Shown here: positions 33,466 through 41,370 of the stretch, in pieces
Layout of the letters: each line of letters begins with the position of its first letter
Numbering within the stretch: the first letter of the stretch is position 1
Assembly: GCA_045637425.1 (NCBI GenBank)
Contig: JAZTZL010000016.1
Location: 1 to 56,497 of the forward strand
DNA length: 56,497 nucleotides
DNA from: CAJGBR01 sp045637425
Lineage (GTDB): Bacteria; Bacteroidota; Bacteroidia; Bacteroidales; Rikenellaceae
Direction of reading: 5' to 3'
Notes under the pieces: model-generated
The model's database searches: none
What the model saw: only the letters and a program-made list of their open reading frames with translations
Told to the model about the DNA's origin: nothing
Translations under genes and position numbers: made by a program

Positions 33466-33842
33466 AAATCTACGTTTTCTGGTGTACAACAACTTAAACC
33501 TCTCGTAACTCGCTCATAAAGTTCATCTTCGCCATAAAGTAGGAACTGATATCCTCGTACCGTATTCCATTGCGTTATTACATCAACGATTTCAAGAAAG
33601 TTTTCATATGGTTTGTTTTTTTCTTCTTCCGAAAGAATGATTTCCCGAGTTTCAGATTGAGCACCTTCAACTACGGTTAAAAAGAATCTGCAGGTATTAG
33701 TGTATGCGACCATTATCGAATACGGCTCATTGGGATTAACTTCTAGAGAACTCATATGCACAAACAACGTGGGTTGAGCTGCAATTACAATTCCTATAGC
33801 TGCAGCAAGGCTCAACAGAGCCGTAAAAAGTTTCTTTTTCAT
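33462..33842 (-). CDS. Small secreted protein, 'PTLxV/YTNT' family, short partner 2
   Basis: A 126-residue protein with a signal peptide (about 1-22). The mature part starts PTLFVHMSSLEVNPNEPYSI and has VAYTNTC, then EEEKNKPYENFLEIVDVI and a Cys-Cys pair near the end. It aligns with the 20313-20687 product over most of its length and, like it, precedes a long 'KGDSTRI' gene. The stop overlaps the long partner's ATG. A consensus promoter lies about 30 bp upstream. Function is unknown. Confidence 0.8.
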   Translation of the reverse strand: MKKKLFTALLSLAAAIGIVIAAQPTLFVHMSSLEVNPNEPYSIMVAYTNTCRFFLTVVEGAQSETREIILSEEEKNKPYENFLEIVDVITQWNTVRGYQFLLYGEDELYERVTRGLSCCTPENVDL

Positions 33843-33870
33843 AATTTTATGTTTTTAGAAATTAACACTT

Positions 33871-33901
33871 CAAATGTAATACTAAATAGACTAATTTCCA
33901 A
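33871..33901 (-). promoter_or_regulatory. Promoter of the 33.8-32.8 kb secreted-protein pair
   Basis: TTTGG around 33901 and TACATTTG at 33878-33871 on the minus strand, 20 nt apart. The same TTTGG form of the -33 box occurs before the paralogous cluster at 20.7 kb. Confidence 0.7.
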
Positions 33902-34024
33902 ATTTTTAGCAATAAATTTTATAAAAATTCAAATCTGTGCTACAATGTATTGTGAGCAGGCTTGTGGAAAAATGCTACGCAAACTTCCGAAAGAATGTTC
34001 CCAACAAACTAATGAAAAAATAGC

Positions 34025-34051
34025 CCGCCCGGCTCACTCACGAGTCGGGCG
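34025..34051 (-). terminator. Terminator (27-bp repeat copy 2)
   Basis: Identical in all 27 bases to 32792-32818, same hairpin, with six T following on the minus strand. It ends the gene at 34081-34689. With copy 1 it brackets the short/long gene pair. Confidence 0.85.
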
Positions 34052-34080
34052 GTTTGTGGTTAACTACCAATAATGTGTAA

Positions 34081-34689
34081 TTATTTTTGGTTTTGTTCGC
34101 GATATTTGATTGAGTTGCTCCTTGGGTTACTTTTTGATTCTCTCGAGATGCCCGCTTTTCTGAATTCTTCCTCAAGATATTCGCTCTCGGCGTGTATAAT
34201 TGCTCTTTCTGGCAATATATCTATTTTAACAGTATTTATCTCTTGAACTCTGTTATTAACTTCATTATACTTCTGTTCGTCTAAAACTAAAATTGGGAGA
34301 TAACAAGGCACTGGGTAAGAGATTCCAACAATATTAACATCAAATTGATATAATGTTGATTTTTCGGGTTTTACGACAATTAGCCATTCACCTGTTTTTA
34401 ACTCTTTGCGAGTAGCTTTAGGACCACCTACCATTTTGATTCCAAACATTGTGCGAGGATTAAGCACACATCTGATTCTTGTAGAGTCGCCCTTTTGAAT
34501 AAACCTACGTTCTGCTATCAACAGAAAACCTTTGTAATTCTTTCTCTCCGGGTCATTGGGTGATGTCTCTCGAAATAATTTTCGGCGGCGCTCGGTTTCT
34601 GATTTAAAGTCAGGGGTATCTGGCACTTGTGCATAGATACTTGTAGCTCCAATGATTATGGTTATCAATAGCATTATTATTCTTTTCAT
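34081..34689 (-). CDS. Small secreted protein, 'KGDSTRI' family, copy C
   Basis: A 202-residue protein with a signal peptide ending IYAQ. After VPDTPDFKSETERRRKLF, matching copy B's TPDTTVFKSETKVRQKQF, it has RRFIQKGDSTRIRCVLNP, GGPKATRKELKTGEW, VVKPEKSTLY and ILVLDEQKYNEV. The C-terminal third differs from copies A and B and is rich in Glu, Arg and Ser. An AGGAG-like stretch precedes the ATG. It starts 48 nt after pfkA and could be expressed from the tmk-pfkA transcript. Function is unknown. Confidence 0.82.
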   Translation of the reverse strand: MKRIIMLLITIIIGATSIYAQVPDTPDFKSETERRRKLFRETSPNDPERKNYKGFLLIAERRFIQKGDSTRIRCVLNPRTMFGIKMVGGPKATRKELKTGEWLIVVKPEKSTLYQFDVNIVGISYPVPCYLPILVLDEQKYNEVNNRVQEINTVKIDILPERAIIHAESEYLEEEFRKAGISRESKSNPRSNSIKYREQNQK

Positions 34690-34737
34690 ATATCTCCTTG
34701 CATTTAAATAGTAGACATTATGGTGCGAGCATATATT

Positions 34738-35838
34738 TTAGTCACCGAAACTGATTCCGCAACTTCCAGCTGCGTGCACAATCTCGCTGTCAGGCTCTAC
34801 GAACTTGGTGTGACCTATCGCCTCGGAGAGCGATACGGATACTATCTCCGACTGCTTGAACGATACCATCTGACCGAACTGACCCGCCTTGACCAACTCA
34901 AAAGCCTTGACTCCAAAACGTGTAGCCAAGATGCGGTCGTATGCTACGGGCACTCCTCCGCGCTGCAAGTGACCTAATACGGTCTCGCGAATGTCGCCCT
35001 CGAATCCGGCCTCCTTCAATTGGCGACTCAACTCAAAGGCTATGCCCCCCATTCGCACATTGCTATACCCAACCTCATCGGCAGCCTCAGCCACAATCTG
35101 ACCATCTTTTGCCTGCGCACCTTCGGCTACGACTATGATGGCGTATCCTCGGCCACGATTGTATTTTGAATTCAACTTCTCAACAATCTTGTTTACATCA
35201 TACGGAATTTCCGGAATAAGACAAACGTCGGCTCCGCCAGCCAGGGCAGCCTCGAGCGCAATCCAGCCCGTATTACGACCCATCACCTCCATAATGAACG
35301 TACGGTTGTGCGATGCTGCCGTAGTCACCAATTTGTCAATGGCCTCGGTCGCAATCTGTACCGCAGTCCTGAAACCGAAGGTCAAATCCGTAGCCGACAG
35401 GTCATTATCAATAGTCTTCGGCACTCCGACAATATCCAACCCCTTTTCGTAGAGTTGGTGTGAGATGCGTTGCGAGCCATCTCCGCCGATGCAGATTACG
35501 GCATCTACGCCCATCAGTCGCAGTTTGCGAATCATCTCGTCCGAGCGGTCCACATACTCCCACTCGCCCGTATGCTTATTGAACAGCGGCCACGCAAAAG
35601 GGCCTCCCTTATTGGTAGTCTCAATGATGGTACCACCAAGGTTATGAATATCTTTTACTGTACTCTCAGTCAATACCTTAACTTCGGTTGGTTCCCAGAG
35701 TATTCCGTTATATGCTTGGATACTTCCCAAAACCTCCCAATCATTTTCCATAGCAGCGCGTTTGACTACACCTCGGATTACGGCATTGAGCCCGGGGCAG
35801 TCGCCACCGCTTGTTGCGAGCAATACACGTTTCATCAT
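34738..35838 (-). CDS. pfkA: 6-phosphofructokinase
   Basis: Phosphorylates fructose 6-phosphate at C1 in glycolysis. The 366-residue protein has TSGGDCPGLNAVIRG at the N-terminus, CIGGDGS (117-122) and PKTIDND (140-146). The Gly in GGDGS (E. coli Gly104 position) favours ATP as donor, while the Lys in PKTIDND (E. coli Gly124 position) is characteristic of the pyrophosphate-using lineage. This combination marks the mixed 'group III' PFKs, which mostly use ATP. Two adjacent ATGs (35838, 35835) are possible starts. It begins 4 nt after the BNR-repeat gene. Confidence 0.94.
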   Translation of the reverse strand: MMKRVLLATSGGDCPGLNAVIRGVVKRAAMENDWEVLGSIQAYNGILWEPTEVKVLTESTVKDIHNLGGTIIETTNKGGPFAWPLFNKHTGEWEYVDRSDEMIRKLRLMGVDAVICIGGDGSQRISHQLYEKGLDIVGVPKTIDNDLSATDLTFGFRTAVQIATEAIDKLVTTAASHNRTFIMEVMGRNTGWIALEAALAGGADVCLIPEIPYDVNKIVEKLNSKYNRGRGYAIIVVAEGAQAKDGQIVAEAADEVGYSNVRMGGIAFELSRQLKEAGFEGDIRETVLGHLQRGGVPVAYDRILATRFGVKAFELVKAGQFGQMVSFKQSEIVSVSLSEAIGHTKFVEPDSEIVHAAGSCGISFGD

Positions 35839-35842
35839 ATTT

Positions 35843-37096
35843 CTATTTACTTTTAAGTAGTTTATTCAGTTTGTAGTGGCGGTTCAGTCGGTCTAATCTA
35901 TTCAGATGCAGTGTATACGACCTGATGCTAGGAGGCAACTTTTCGTTCCACATTCCATAGGCAATAACCGAGAGTTTATTTTTCGCCAATATATTGATAT
36001 TCGGAGTCTCAACAGAAGTACGATTTCTCTTTTCGTTATTTAGTTGCACCTCCATTTCGGGCAAGTCGGCGAGTCTTACTCTGAAACTCGACTTCCCTCC
36101 ATTTTCCAAATCCGCCATTGTACCCGACCACAACATCAGGTCGCCATAGGTCGGATTGTTTATTTTGCCATTTCCGTACGTATCGCGATATGCTATGTAC
36201 ATCTTGTTCGAGAGGGTTACCATACTGAACTTGTCTCCCTGAATAAAACTCGGCAACTCAATGGGGTAGCTCCAAGTTTTCCCCTCATCTGTACTGACCG
36301 AGATTACTCCTGTACGATGTTTCTGTTCGTTTGCCAATACCACAAGATATTTCTTGTTCCTATGGGTGAGTCGAGCGATACAAGCATTCTCGATGGAATA
36401 TATATTATGTTTAATGGCGATTTCTGGGTAGGTCCACGTCAGTCCGCCATCTTGCGAGTAACTTTTATAGATTACCTGTCTGCCGTTGTGGGGGTGTTTA
36501 CCACTGTTCAGTAGCGCCATAAATACACCATCATTCAGTTTAATCATACTCGTAACAGTCATATCCGACGACTCTATTACGTTGAAAGTCTTAAGCCACT
36601 GCTCTCCATTGTCTGGCGAGATTGCAGCCTTAATAGGATAACCCTCAAAGAACAGAATCAGGTTATTTCGGTTAGCCAGCCGCGAAAGACGACGTTCCCT
36701 GCGATACTCCTTTGGCAGCAACGTTCGCCCTGTGAGCGTAAACATTGAGATATGTTTTATCGGATTACCTATCAACAGATTATCACTTAAAGGGTTACTC
36801 CAACTCTGTCCTCCGTCCGAAGATTTTCTCAGCATTATGCGCTTGGTATTGTGCGCCATATATGCCAGCAGCAGATTTTCACCACGCGTTGAGAGTCTGA
36901 CTGCCGCAGTATGCAGTCGGGTAGCCATTGAGGCATATTCGATAACATTAACAACCGACCTATCAATGGAAACATCTATGGTCTGAATGGGCAGATGTGT
37001 CATAGGCAACACCCGCGCACTCTGTTGTCCCTGCACAGCACAACAAACTACCGCAAAGACAATCGGCAATATATTTTTCAGTAATCGTATATTCAT
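35843..37096 (-). CDS. Secreted BNR/Asp-box repeat protein (sialidase superfamily)
   Basis: A 417-residue exported protein (signal peptide about 1-24). Four Asp boxes of the S-x-D-x-G-x-x-W type are visible: SSDGGQSW (92-99), SPDNGEQW, SQDGGLTW and STDEGKTW, spaced as in a six-bladed beta-propeller. The fold is that of sialidases, but I cannot confirm the arginine triad, so calling it an active sialidase is not justified. The C-terminus is Leu/Arg/Asn-rich. Its ATG overlaps the stop of the DoxX/MauE gene by 4 nt. Confidence 0.8.
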   Translation of the reverse strand: MNIRLLKNILPIVFAVVCCAVQGQQSARVLPMTHLPIQTIDVSIDRSVVNVIEYASMATRLHTAAVRLSTRGENLLLAYMAHNTKRIMLRKSSDGGQSWSNPLSDNLLIGNPIKHISMFTLTGRTLLPKEYRRERRLSRLANRNNLILFFEGYPIKAAISPDNGEQWLKTFNVIESSDMTVTSMIKLNDGVFMALLNSGKHPHNGRQVIYKSYSQDGGLTWTYPEIAIKHNIYSIENACIARLTHRNKKYLVVLANEQKHRTGVISVSTDEGKTWSYPIELPSFIQGDKFSMVTLSNKMYIAYRDTYGNGKINNPTYGDLMLWSGTMADLENGGKSSFRVRLADLPEMEVQLNNEKRNRTSVETPNINILAKNKLSVIAYGMWNEKLPPSIRSYTLHLNRLDRLNRHYKLNKLLKSK

Positions 37097-38307
37097 CGTC
37101 TCAGGTATAAGTAAGAAACTATTATTGACACTATGAATAACGTGATGAGTATATATGGAAACACCTCACGTTGAGCAGAATATGTTTCAGCCTTCACTCT
37201 AAAATCACCCTTAAGAGTCGAGAAATCGGGCAGATTGTTAATACTCCACTTTGCAACAATTGTACCCTCATCAAGCAGCACGGCCCCCGCCTTCGAACGC
37301 AACAGAGTCTTCAACATCGTAGCGTCTGCACGAATGACCTCCACTTCTGCAGGATTCAACGATTCGACCTCGGGGTGGCTCGTCAGCAGCAGACAGGTCA
37401 ATCCGTTTTCTGCCGCGAAATCGCGAGCTGCGCGACTCTTCCTCAACACCTCATCATTTATGGCATCAGGCTCCTGCACAATCAGTATGAACAAATTTTT
37501 CTTATTCAGCAACGAATCGGTCAGGTCGCCAGCTACTCCGAAAAGTTTAAAGTTTTCGATTGCGGGCCTAAAACCTTTCTGCACAAGAATTGTCTTTGTT
37601 TCTACGAATTCCCACTTTGAATCGTCCCACCAAGCGGTATCCTGTTCACTGAAAACGTGCACCTTACCCGTAGCCTTATCTCTGTAATGCAATTCTGTTG
37701 TATATCTATCCGGTTCGGCATCTTCAGGCACAGCCATCGCCTCGGGGATATTAACTCCTGCTCGAAACGGAGTGGTTTCAATCAGCGGCAGATTGCGATA
37801 ACTGAACACCATCGCCCAGCCTACCAAACTCGAAAACAGCACGACGGCAGCTGCTGATTTTACCTGCGTTTTGTTTTCGTTGCGCCTATTGGCTAACCAA
37901 ACAATCAACGCAAATAGCAGTAGAATCACATTCTTAACAAATGTCTGGTTATTGGACATTTTGACCACATCGCCGAAACACCCACAATCGGATACGGGGT
38001 TAGTCAGCGCAATGACAAGTGTCAAAATTGTAAACAGCAACACCAATACAACTACTGCCTTTGAAGTTATTTTCTCGGCAACTCGGAACAACAGCAACAC
38101 ACCCAAAAGGAATTCCGTAAAAATCAGTGCGAATGCCATTACCACAGCAGCACCAGACAGAAAATCCATACCAAATGCCGAGAGATATTCACCTATTTTG
38201 ATTTGAGTTCCGACCGGATCTACACCTTTTGTCAGACTCGAAAAGATGAATACCGCAGCCACCAGCAACTGCACCCATCGAGCAATATGTCCTAGTATGG
38301 ATTTCAT
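37093..38307 (-). CDS. DoxX/MauE-like inner-membrane protein (BT_3928 family)
   Basis: A 404-residue protein. The N-terminal part has four membrane helices (about 12-30, 50-75, 83-103, 122-140) with the MauE-type SDCGCFGD motif (Cys108, Cys110) after the third. Another helix lies near 153-170. A soluble domain of about 190 residues with a thioredoxin-like strand pattern (LFILIVQEP, LTCLLLTS) precedes a C-terminal membrane helix. MauE relatives handle disulfides during maturation of exported proteins, but the role here is unknown. It lies 10 nt after tmk and is coupled to the BNR gene. Confidence 0.82.
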   Translation of the reverse strand: MKSILGHIARWVQLLVAAVFIFSSLTKGVDPVGTQIKIGEYLSAFGMDFLSGAAVVMAFALIFTEFLLGVLLLFRVAEKITSKAVVVLVLLFTILTLVIALTNPVSDCGCFGDVVKMSNNQTFVKNVILLLFALIVWLANRRNENKTQVKSAAAVVLFSSLVGWAMVFSYRNLPLIETTPFRAGVNIPEAMAVPEDAEPDRYTTELHYRDKATGKVHVFSEQDTAWWDDSKWEFVETKTILVQKGFRPAIENFKLFGVAGDLTDSLLNKKNLFILIVQEPDAINDEVLRKSRAARDFAAENGLTCLLLTSHPEVESLNPAEVEVIRADATMLKTLLRSKAGAVLLDEGTIVAKWSINNLPDFSTLKGDFRVKAETYSAQREVFPYILITLFIVSIIVSYLYLRR

Positions 38308-38317
38308 ATAATCAGCC

Positions 38318-38995
38318 CTAAAGCAGATGTTCTATTTGTAGTCTAATTTTTTCAAAGATTGCCTCCGGATTGAGCATATTACCATCATTATCAGAGCAAT
38401 CAACTATAGCAAGTAATTCATTTCGAGCCTGTTCGATGTAGACTTCGCGGACACGCTCCTGCAATGTGAGCGACGCCTCGTGAATATCCTCAGCACCCTT
38501 CAGGTAGTCACGGTCATCACCCTGACGCTGTGATGTGAGTTTATCGCGTGTGAACTTGAACGGCACATCTAAAAAAAGATTCAGGTCGGGTTTGGGTATT
38601 GCATTGTAATCAAACTCCAAATCCAGAATCCACTTCGACAGTTCACTGCGCTTTTCCGAGCAGTCAATCTTTGCACACTGATAGGCGATATTCGAACACA
38701 CATAGCGGTCAGCAATAACATATTTACCCTCCTCGAGCCACTCGTTAATCATCTGCGCTGCATCTTTACGGTCACCGGCATACAATAGTGCGACCAGATA
38801 TGGATCCACCTCCGCAGCCGAGCCGAATTCACCTCTCAAAAAACGTGCAATAAGTTCTCCGAAAAAGGGCGAATCAAATCTCGGGAAATGCAACATCTCG
38901 ACCTGCTTGCCAGCCGATTCCAATAACTCTTTTATCTTCTTAATCTGGGTGCTTTTACCAGCACCATCAAGACCTTCTAATACTATAAACGGCAT
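38318..38995 (-). CDS. tmk: Thymidylate kinase
   Basis: Phosphorylates dTMP to dTDP. The 225-residue product starts at MPFIVLEGLDGAGKST, which contains the P-loop. DRYVCSNIAYQ, LNLFLDVPF and the lid region SQRQGDDRDYL follow. Longer in-frame starts exist (up to 39052), but a -7 promoter box at 39016-39023 lies inside that extension, so the ATG at 38995 is the supported start. It leads a minus-strand group with the DoxX/MauE, BNR and pfkA genes. Confidence 0.93.
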   Translation of the reverse strand: MPFIVLEGLDGAGKSTQIKKIKELLESAGKQVEMLHFPRFDSPFFGELIARFLRGEFGSAAEVDPYLVALLYAGDRKDAAQMINEWLEEGKYVIADRYVCSNIAYQCAKIDCSEKRSELSKWILDLEFDYNAIPKPDLNLFLDVPFKFTRDKLTSQRQGDDRDYLKGAEDIHEASLTLQERVREVYIEQARNELLAIVDCSDNDGNMLNPEAIFEKIRLQIEHLL

Positions 38996-39015
38996 ATCTG
39001 AATCTAATTTACCCC

Positions 39016-39023
39016 CAAATGTA
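39016..39023 (-). promoter_or_regulatory. -7 box of the tmk operon promoter
   Basis: TACATTTG on the minus strand, 20 nt before ATG 38995. The -33 element is weak. It helps decide the tmk start. Confidence 0.5.
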
Positions 39024-39076
39024 GTCATAATTTTTTGAAATACCATACCCATTAAACATAATTTATGGTATATGAA

Positions 39077-39107
39077 TTGATATTTAGGGGTAAAATTCGT
39101 ATCTTTG
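39077..39107 (+). promoter_or_regulatory. Promoter of sufBCDS
   Basis: TTG (39077-39079), 20 nt, TATCTTTG (39100-39107), an exact consensus about 22 nt before the sufB ATG. Confidence 0.75.
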
Positions 39108-39129
39108 CGAACTATATTAATGTGATTGT

Positions 39130-40575
39130 ATGGAAGAACAAGATGCTATAATAGGAGAAGTAACGGGTGGAGAGTACAAGTACGGCTTCGTGACTGACAT
39201 CGAAACAGAGACTGTACCTCGCGGACTGAATGAGGATATTGTTCGTATGATTTCCGAGCGAAAAGAGGAGCCGCAATGGATGACCGAATACAGACTCGAG
39301 GCATTCAGACATTGGCAGACTCTGAAAATGCCTAATTGGGCACACCTGAATATACCTCCGATTGATTATCAAGATATTATATATTACGCTGCACCAAAGC
39401 CCCGCAAGACTTTGAACAGTATGGACGAGGTAGATCCGCAGCTGAGAGATACGTTCAACAAACTCGGCATTCCGCTCGAAGAACAAATGGCACTCTCAGG
39501 CGTAGCCGTTGATGCCGTTATGGACTCTGTGTCAGTCAAGACTACATTTAAGGAGACTCTGGCTGAGAAGGGTATCATCTTCTGCTCGTTCTCTGAAGCG
39601 CTGAAGGACTACCCCGATTTGGTAAAAAAATATATGGGTATGGCAGTGCCATATACAGACAACTACTTCGCAGCACTCAATGCAGCAGTCTTTTCAGACG
39701 GCTCATTCTGCTACATCCCGAAGGGCGTTCGCTGTCCTATGGAACTCTCGACATATTTCCGCATCAACGCTTCGGGAACAGGTCAGTTCGAGCGCACGCT
39801 GCTCGTAGCCGACGAGGGTGCCTATGTGAGCTATCTTGAGGGCTGTACTGCTCCGCAGCGCGACGAAAACCAACTCCACGCAGCGGTAGTAGAAATCATC
39901 GCAATGAAAGATGCCGAGGTAAAATACTCGACAGTTCAGAATTGGTATCCGGGTGATAAGCAAGGACGCGGAGGTATATATAACTTCGTAACCAAGAGAG
40001 GTATCTGCAAAGGAGAAAATTCGAAGATCTCGTGGACTCAGGTCGAAACAGGCTCTGCAATAACTTGGAAGTATCCGAGTTGCGTACTGGTTGGTGACAA
40101 CAGCGTAGGTGAGTTCTACTCTGTAGCTCTGACGAACAACTACCAGCAGGCAGATACGGGTACAAAGATGATTCACATCGGCAAGAATACCCGTTCGAGA
40201 ATTGTATCAAAAGGTATTTCGGCAGGATTCAGCCAAAATAGTTACCGAGGATTGGTTAAGGTGGCAGCAAAGGCCGAGGGAGCAAAAAATTTCTCGCAGT
40301 GCGACTCGCTACTGATTGGCGACAAGTGCGGAGCCCACACATTCCCCTACATCGAGGTAAACAACAAGAGCGCGAATGTCGAACACGAGGCTACAACATC
40401 GAAGATTGGCGACGACCAATTGTTCTACTGCAACCAGCGAGGAATCTCGACTGAAGATGCTGTAGGACTGATTGTGAACGGATATGCCAAAGAGGTGCTC
40501 AACAAGTTGCCGATGGAGTTCGCAATCGAAGCACAGAAGTTATTATCTATCAGCCTTGAAGGCAGCGTAGGATAG
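39130..40575 (+). CDS. sufB: Fe-S cluster assembly scaffold SufB
   Basis: The scaffold subunit of the SufBC2D complex on which Fe-S clusters are built in the cytoplasm. The 481-residue protein has the SufB beta-helix core with YIPKGVRCPMELSTYFRIN, EGAYVSYLEGCTAP, VQNWYPGDKQGRGGIYNFVTKRG and ISAGFSQNSYRGLVKV. The C-terminal part includes HEATTSKIGDDQLFYCNQRGIS. It opens a four-gene operon (B-C-D-S); sufE and sufT are about 9 kb away. Confidence 0.97.
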   Translation: MEEQDAIIGEVTGGEYKYGFVTDIETETVPRGLNEDIVRMISERKEEPQWMTEYRLEAFRHWQTLKMPNWAHLNIPPIDYQDIIYYAAPKPRKTLNSMDEVDPQLRDTFNKLGIPLEEQMALSGVAVDAVMDSVSVKTTFKETLAEKGIIFCSFSEALKDYPDLVKKYMGMAVPYTDNYFAALNAAVFSDGSFCYIPKGVRCPMELSTYFRINASGTGQFERTLLVADEGAYVSYLEGCTAPQRDENQLHAAVVEIIAMKDAEVKYSTVQNWYPGDKQGRGGIYNFVTKRGICKGENSKISWTQVETGSAITWKYPSCVLVGDNSVGEFYSVALTNNYQQADTGTKMIHIGKNTRSRIVSKGISAGFSQNSYRGLVKVAAKAEGAKNFSQCDSLLIGDKCGAHTFPYIEVNNKSANVEHEATTSKIGDDQLFYCNQRGISTEDAVGLIVNGYAKEVLNKLPMEFAIEAQKLLSISLEGSVG

Positions 40576-40611
40576 AGTATTTGATTTCAGAAAATAAAAA
40601 AAGAAAAAGAT

Positions 40612-41361
40612 ATGCTTGAGATAAAAGATTTACACGCCGGAATCGAAGGTAAAGATATATTACGCGGCATCAACCTGACAGTTAAAGCAGGTGAAGTTCA
40701 CGCAATTATGGGACCGAATGGTTCAGGGAAAAGTACATTGGCATCGGTATTGGCCGGTAACGAAAAATTCACAGTGACCTCGGGTAGCGTGACATACAAG
40801 GGTGTAAACTTGTTGGATATGTCAATTGAGGACCGAGCTCGTGCAGGGCTGTTCCTCGGATTCCAATACCCGGTAGAGATTCCGGGAGTGAGTATGGCGA
40901 ACTTCCTGAAACTCGCAGTAAATGAAAAGCGTAAGTATCAAGGACTTGAGCCTCTTACTGCCGGTGAATTCCTGAAGATGATGAAAGAGCGCGCTAAGGT
41001 AGTTGAGATTGATTCGAAACTGACCAATCGTGCAGTAAACGAGGGTTTCTCTGGTGGCGAAAAGAAAAAGAACGAAATATTTCAGATGGCAATGCTCGAG
41101 CCAAGTTTGTCAATTCTCGACGAGACAGATAGCGGACTCGACATTGATGCACTGAGAATCGTGGCTACGGGAGTCACCAAACTCAAACGCGAAGATAACG
41201 CAACAGTGGTAATCACCCACTATCAGAGACTTTTGGATTATATCGTGCCTGACGTAGTACACGTTCTGTACAATGGACAGATTATCCACACTGCTGGCAA
41301 AGAGTTGGCTCTCGAACTCGAAGAGCGTGGTTACGATTGGTTGATTAAGGATCATCAATAG
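40612..41361 (+). CDS. sufC: Fe-S assembly ATPase SufC
   Basis: The ABC-type ATPase that drives conformational change in SufBC2D. The 249-residue protein has Walker A GPNGSGKST (about 34-42), the signature FSGGEKKKNEI with the SufC-specific KKKNE, and Walker B LSILDETDSGLD. There is no transmembrane partner, as expected for SUF. It follows sufB by 36 nt. Confidence 0.97.
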   Translation: MLEIKDLHAGIEGKDILRGINLTVKAGEVHAIMGPNGSGKSTLASVLAGNEKFTVTSGSVTYKGVNLLDMSIEDRARAGLFLGFQYPVEIPGVSMANFLKLAVNEKRKYQGLEPLTAGEFLKMMKERAKVVEIDSKLTNRAVNEGFSGGEKKKNEIFQMAMLEPSLSILDETDSGLDIDALRIVATGVTKLKREDNATVVITHYQRLLDYIVPDVVHVLYNGQIIHTAGKELALELEERGYDWLIKDHQ

Positions 41362-41370
41362 CAGGTTGCA

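Noticed and set aside
35843..37096. Active sialidase
   Set aside because: Asp boxes give the propeller fold, but the catalytic Arg triad, Asp and Tyr/Glu pair could not be confirmed.
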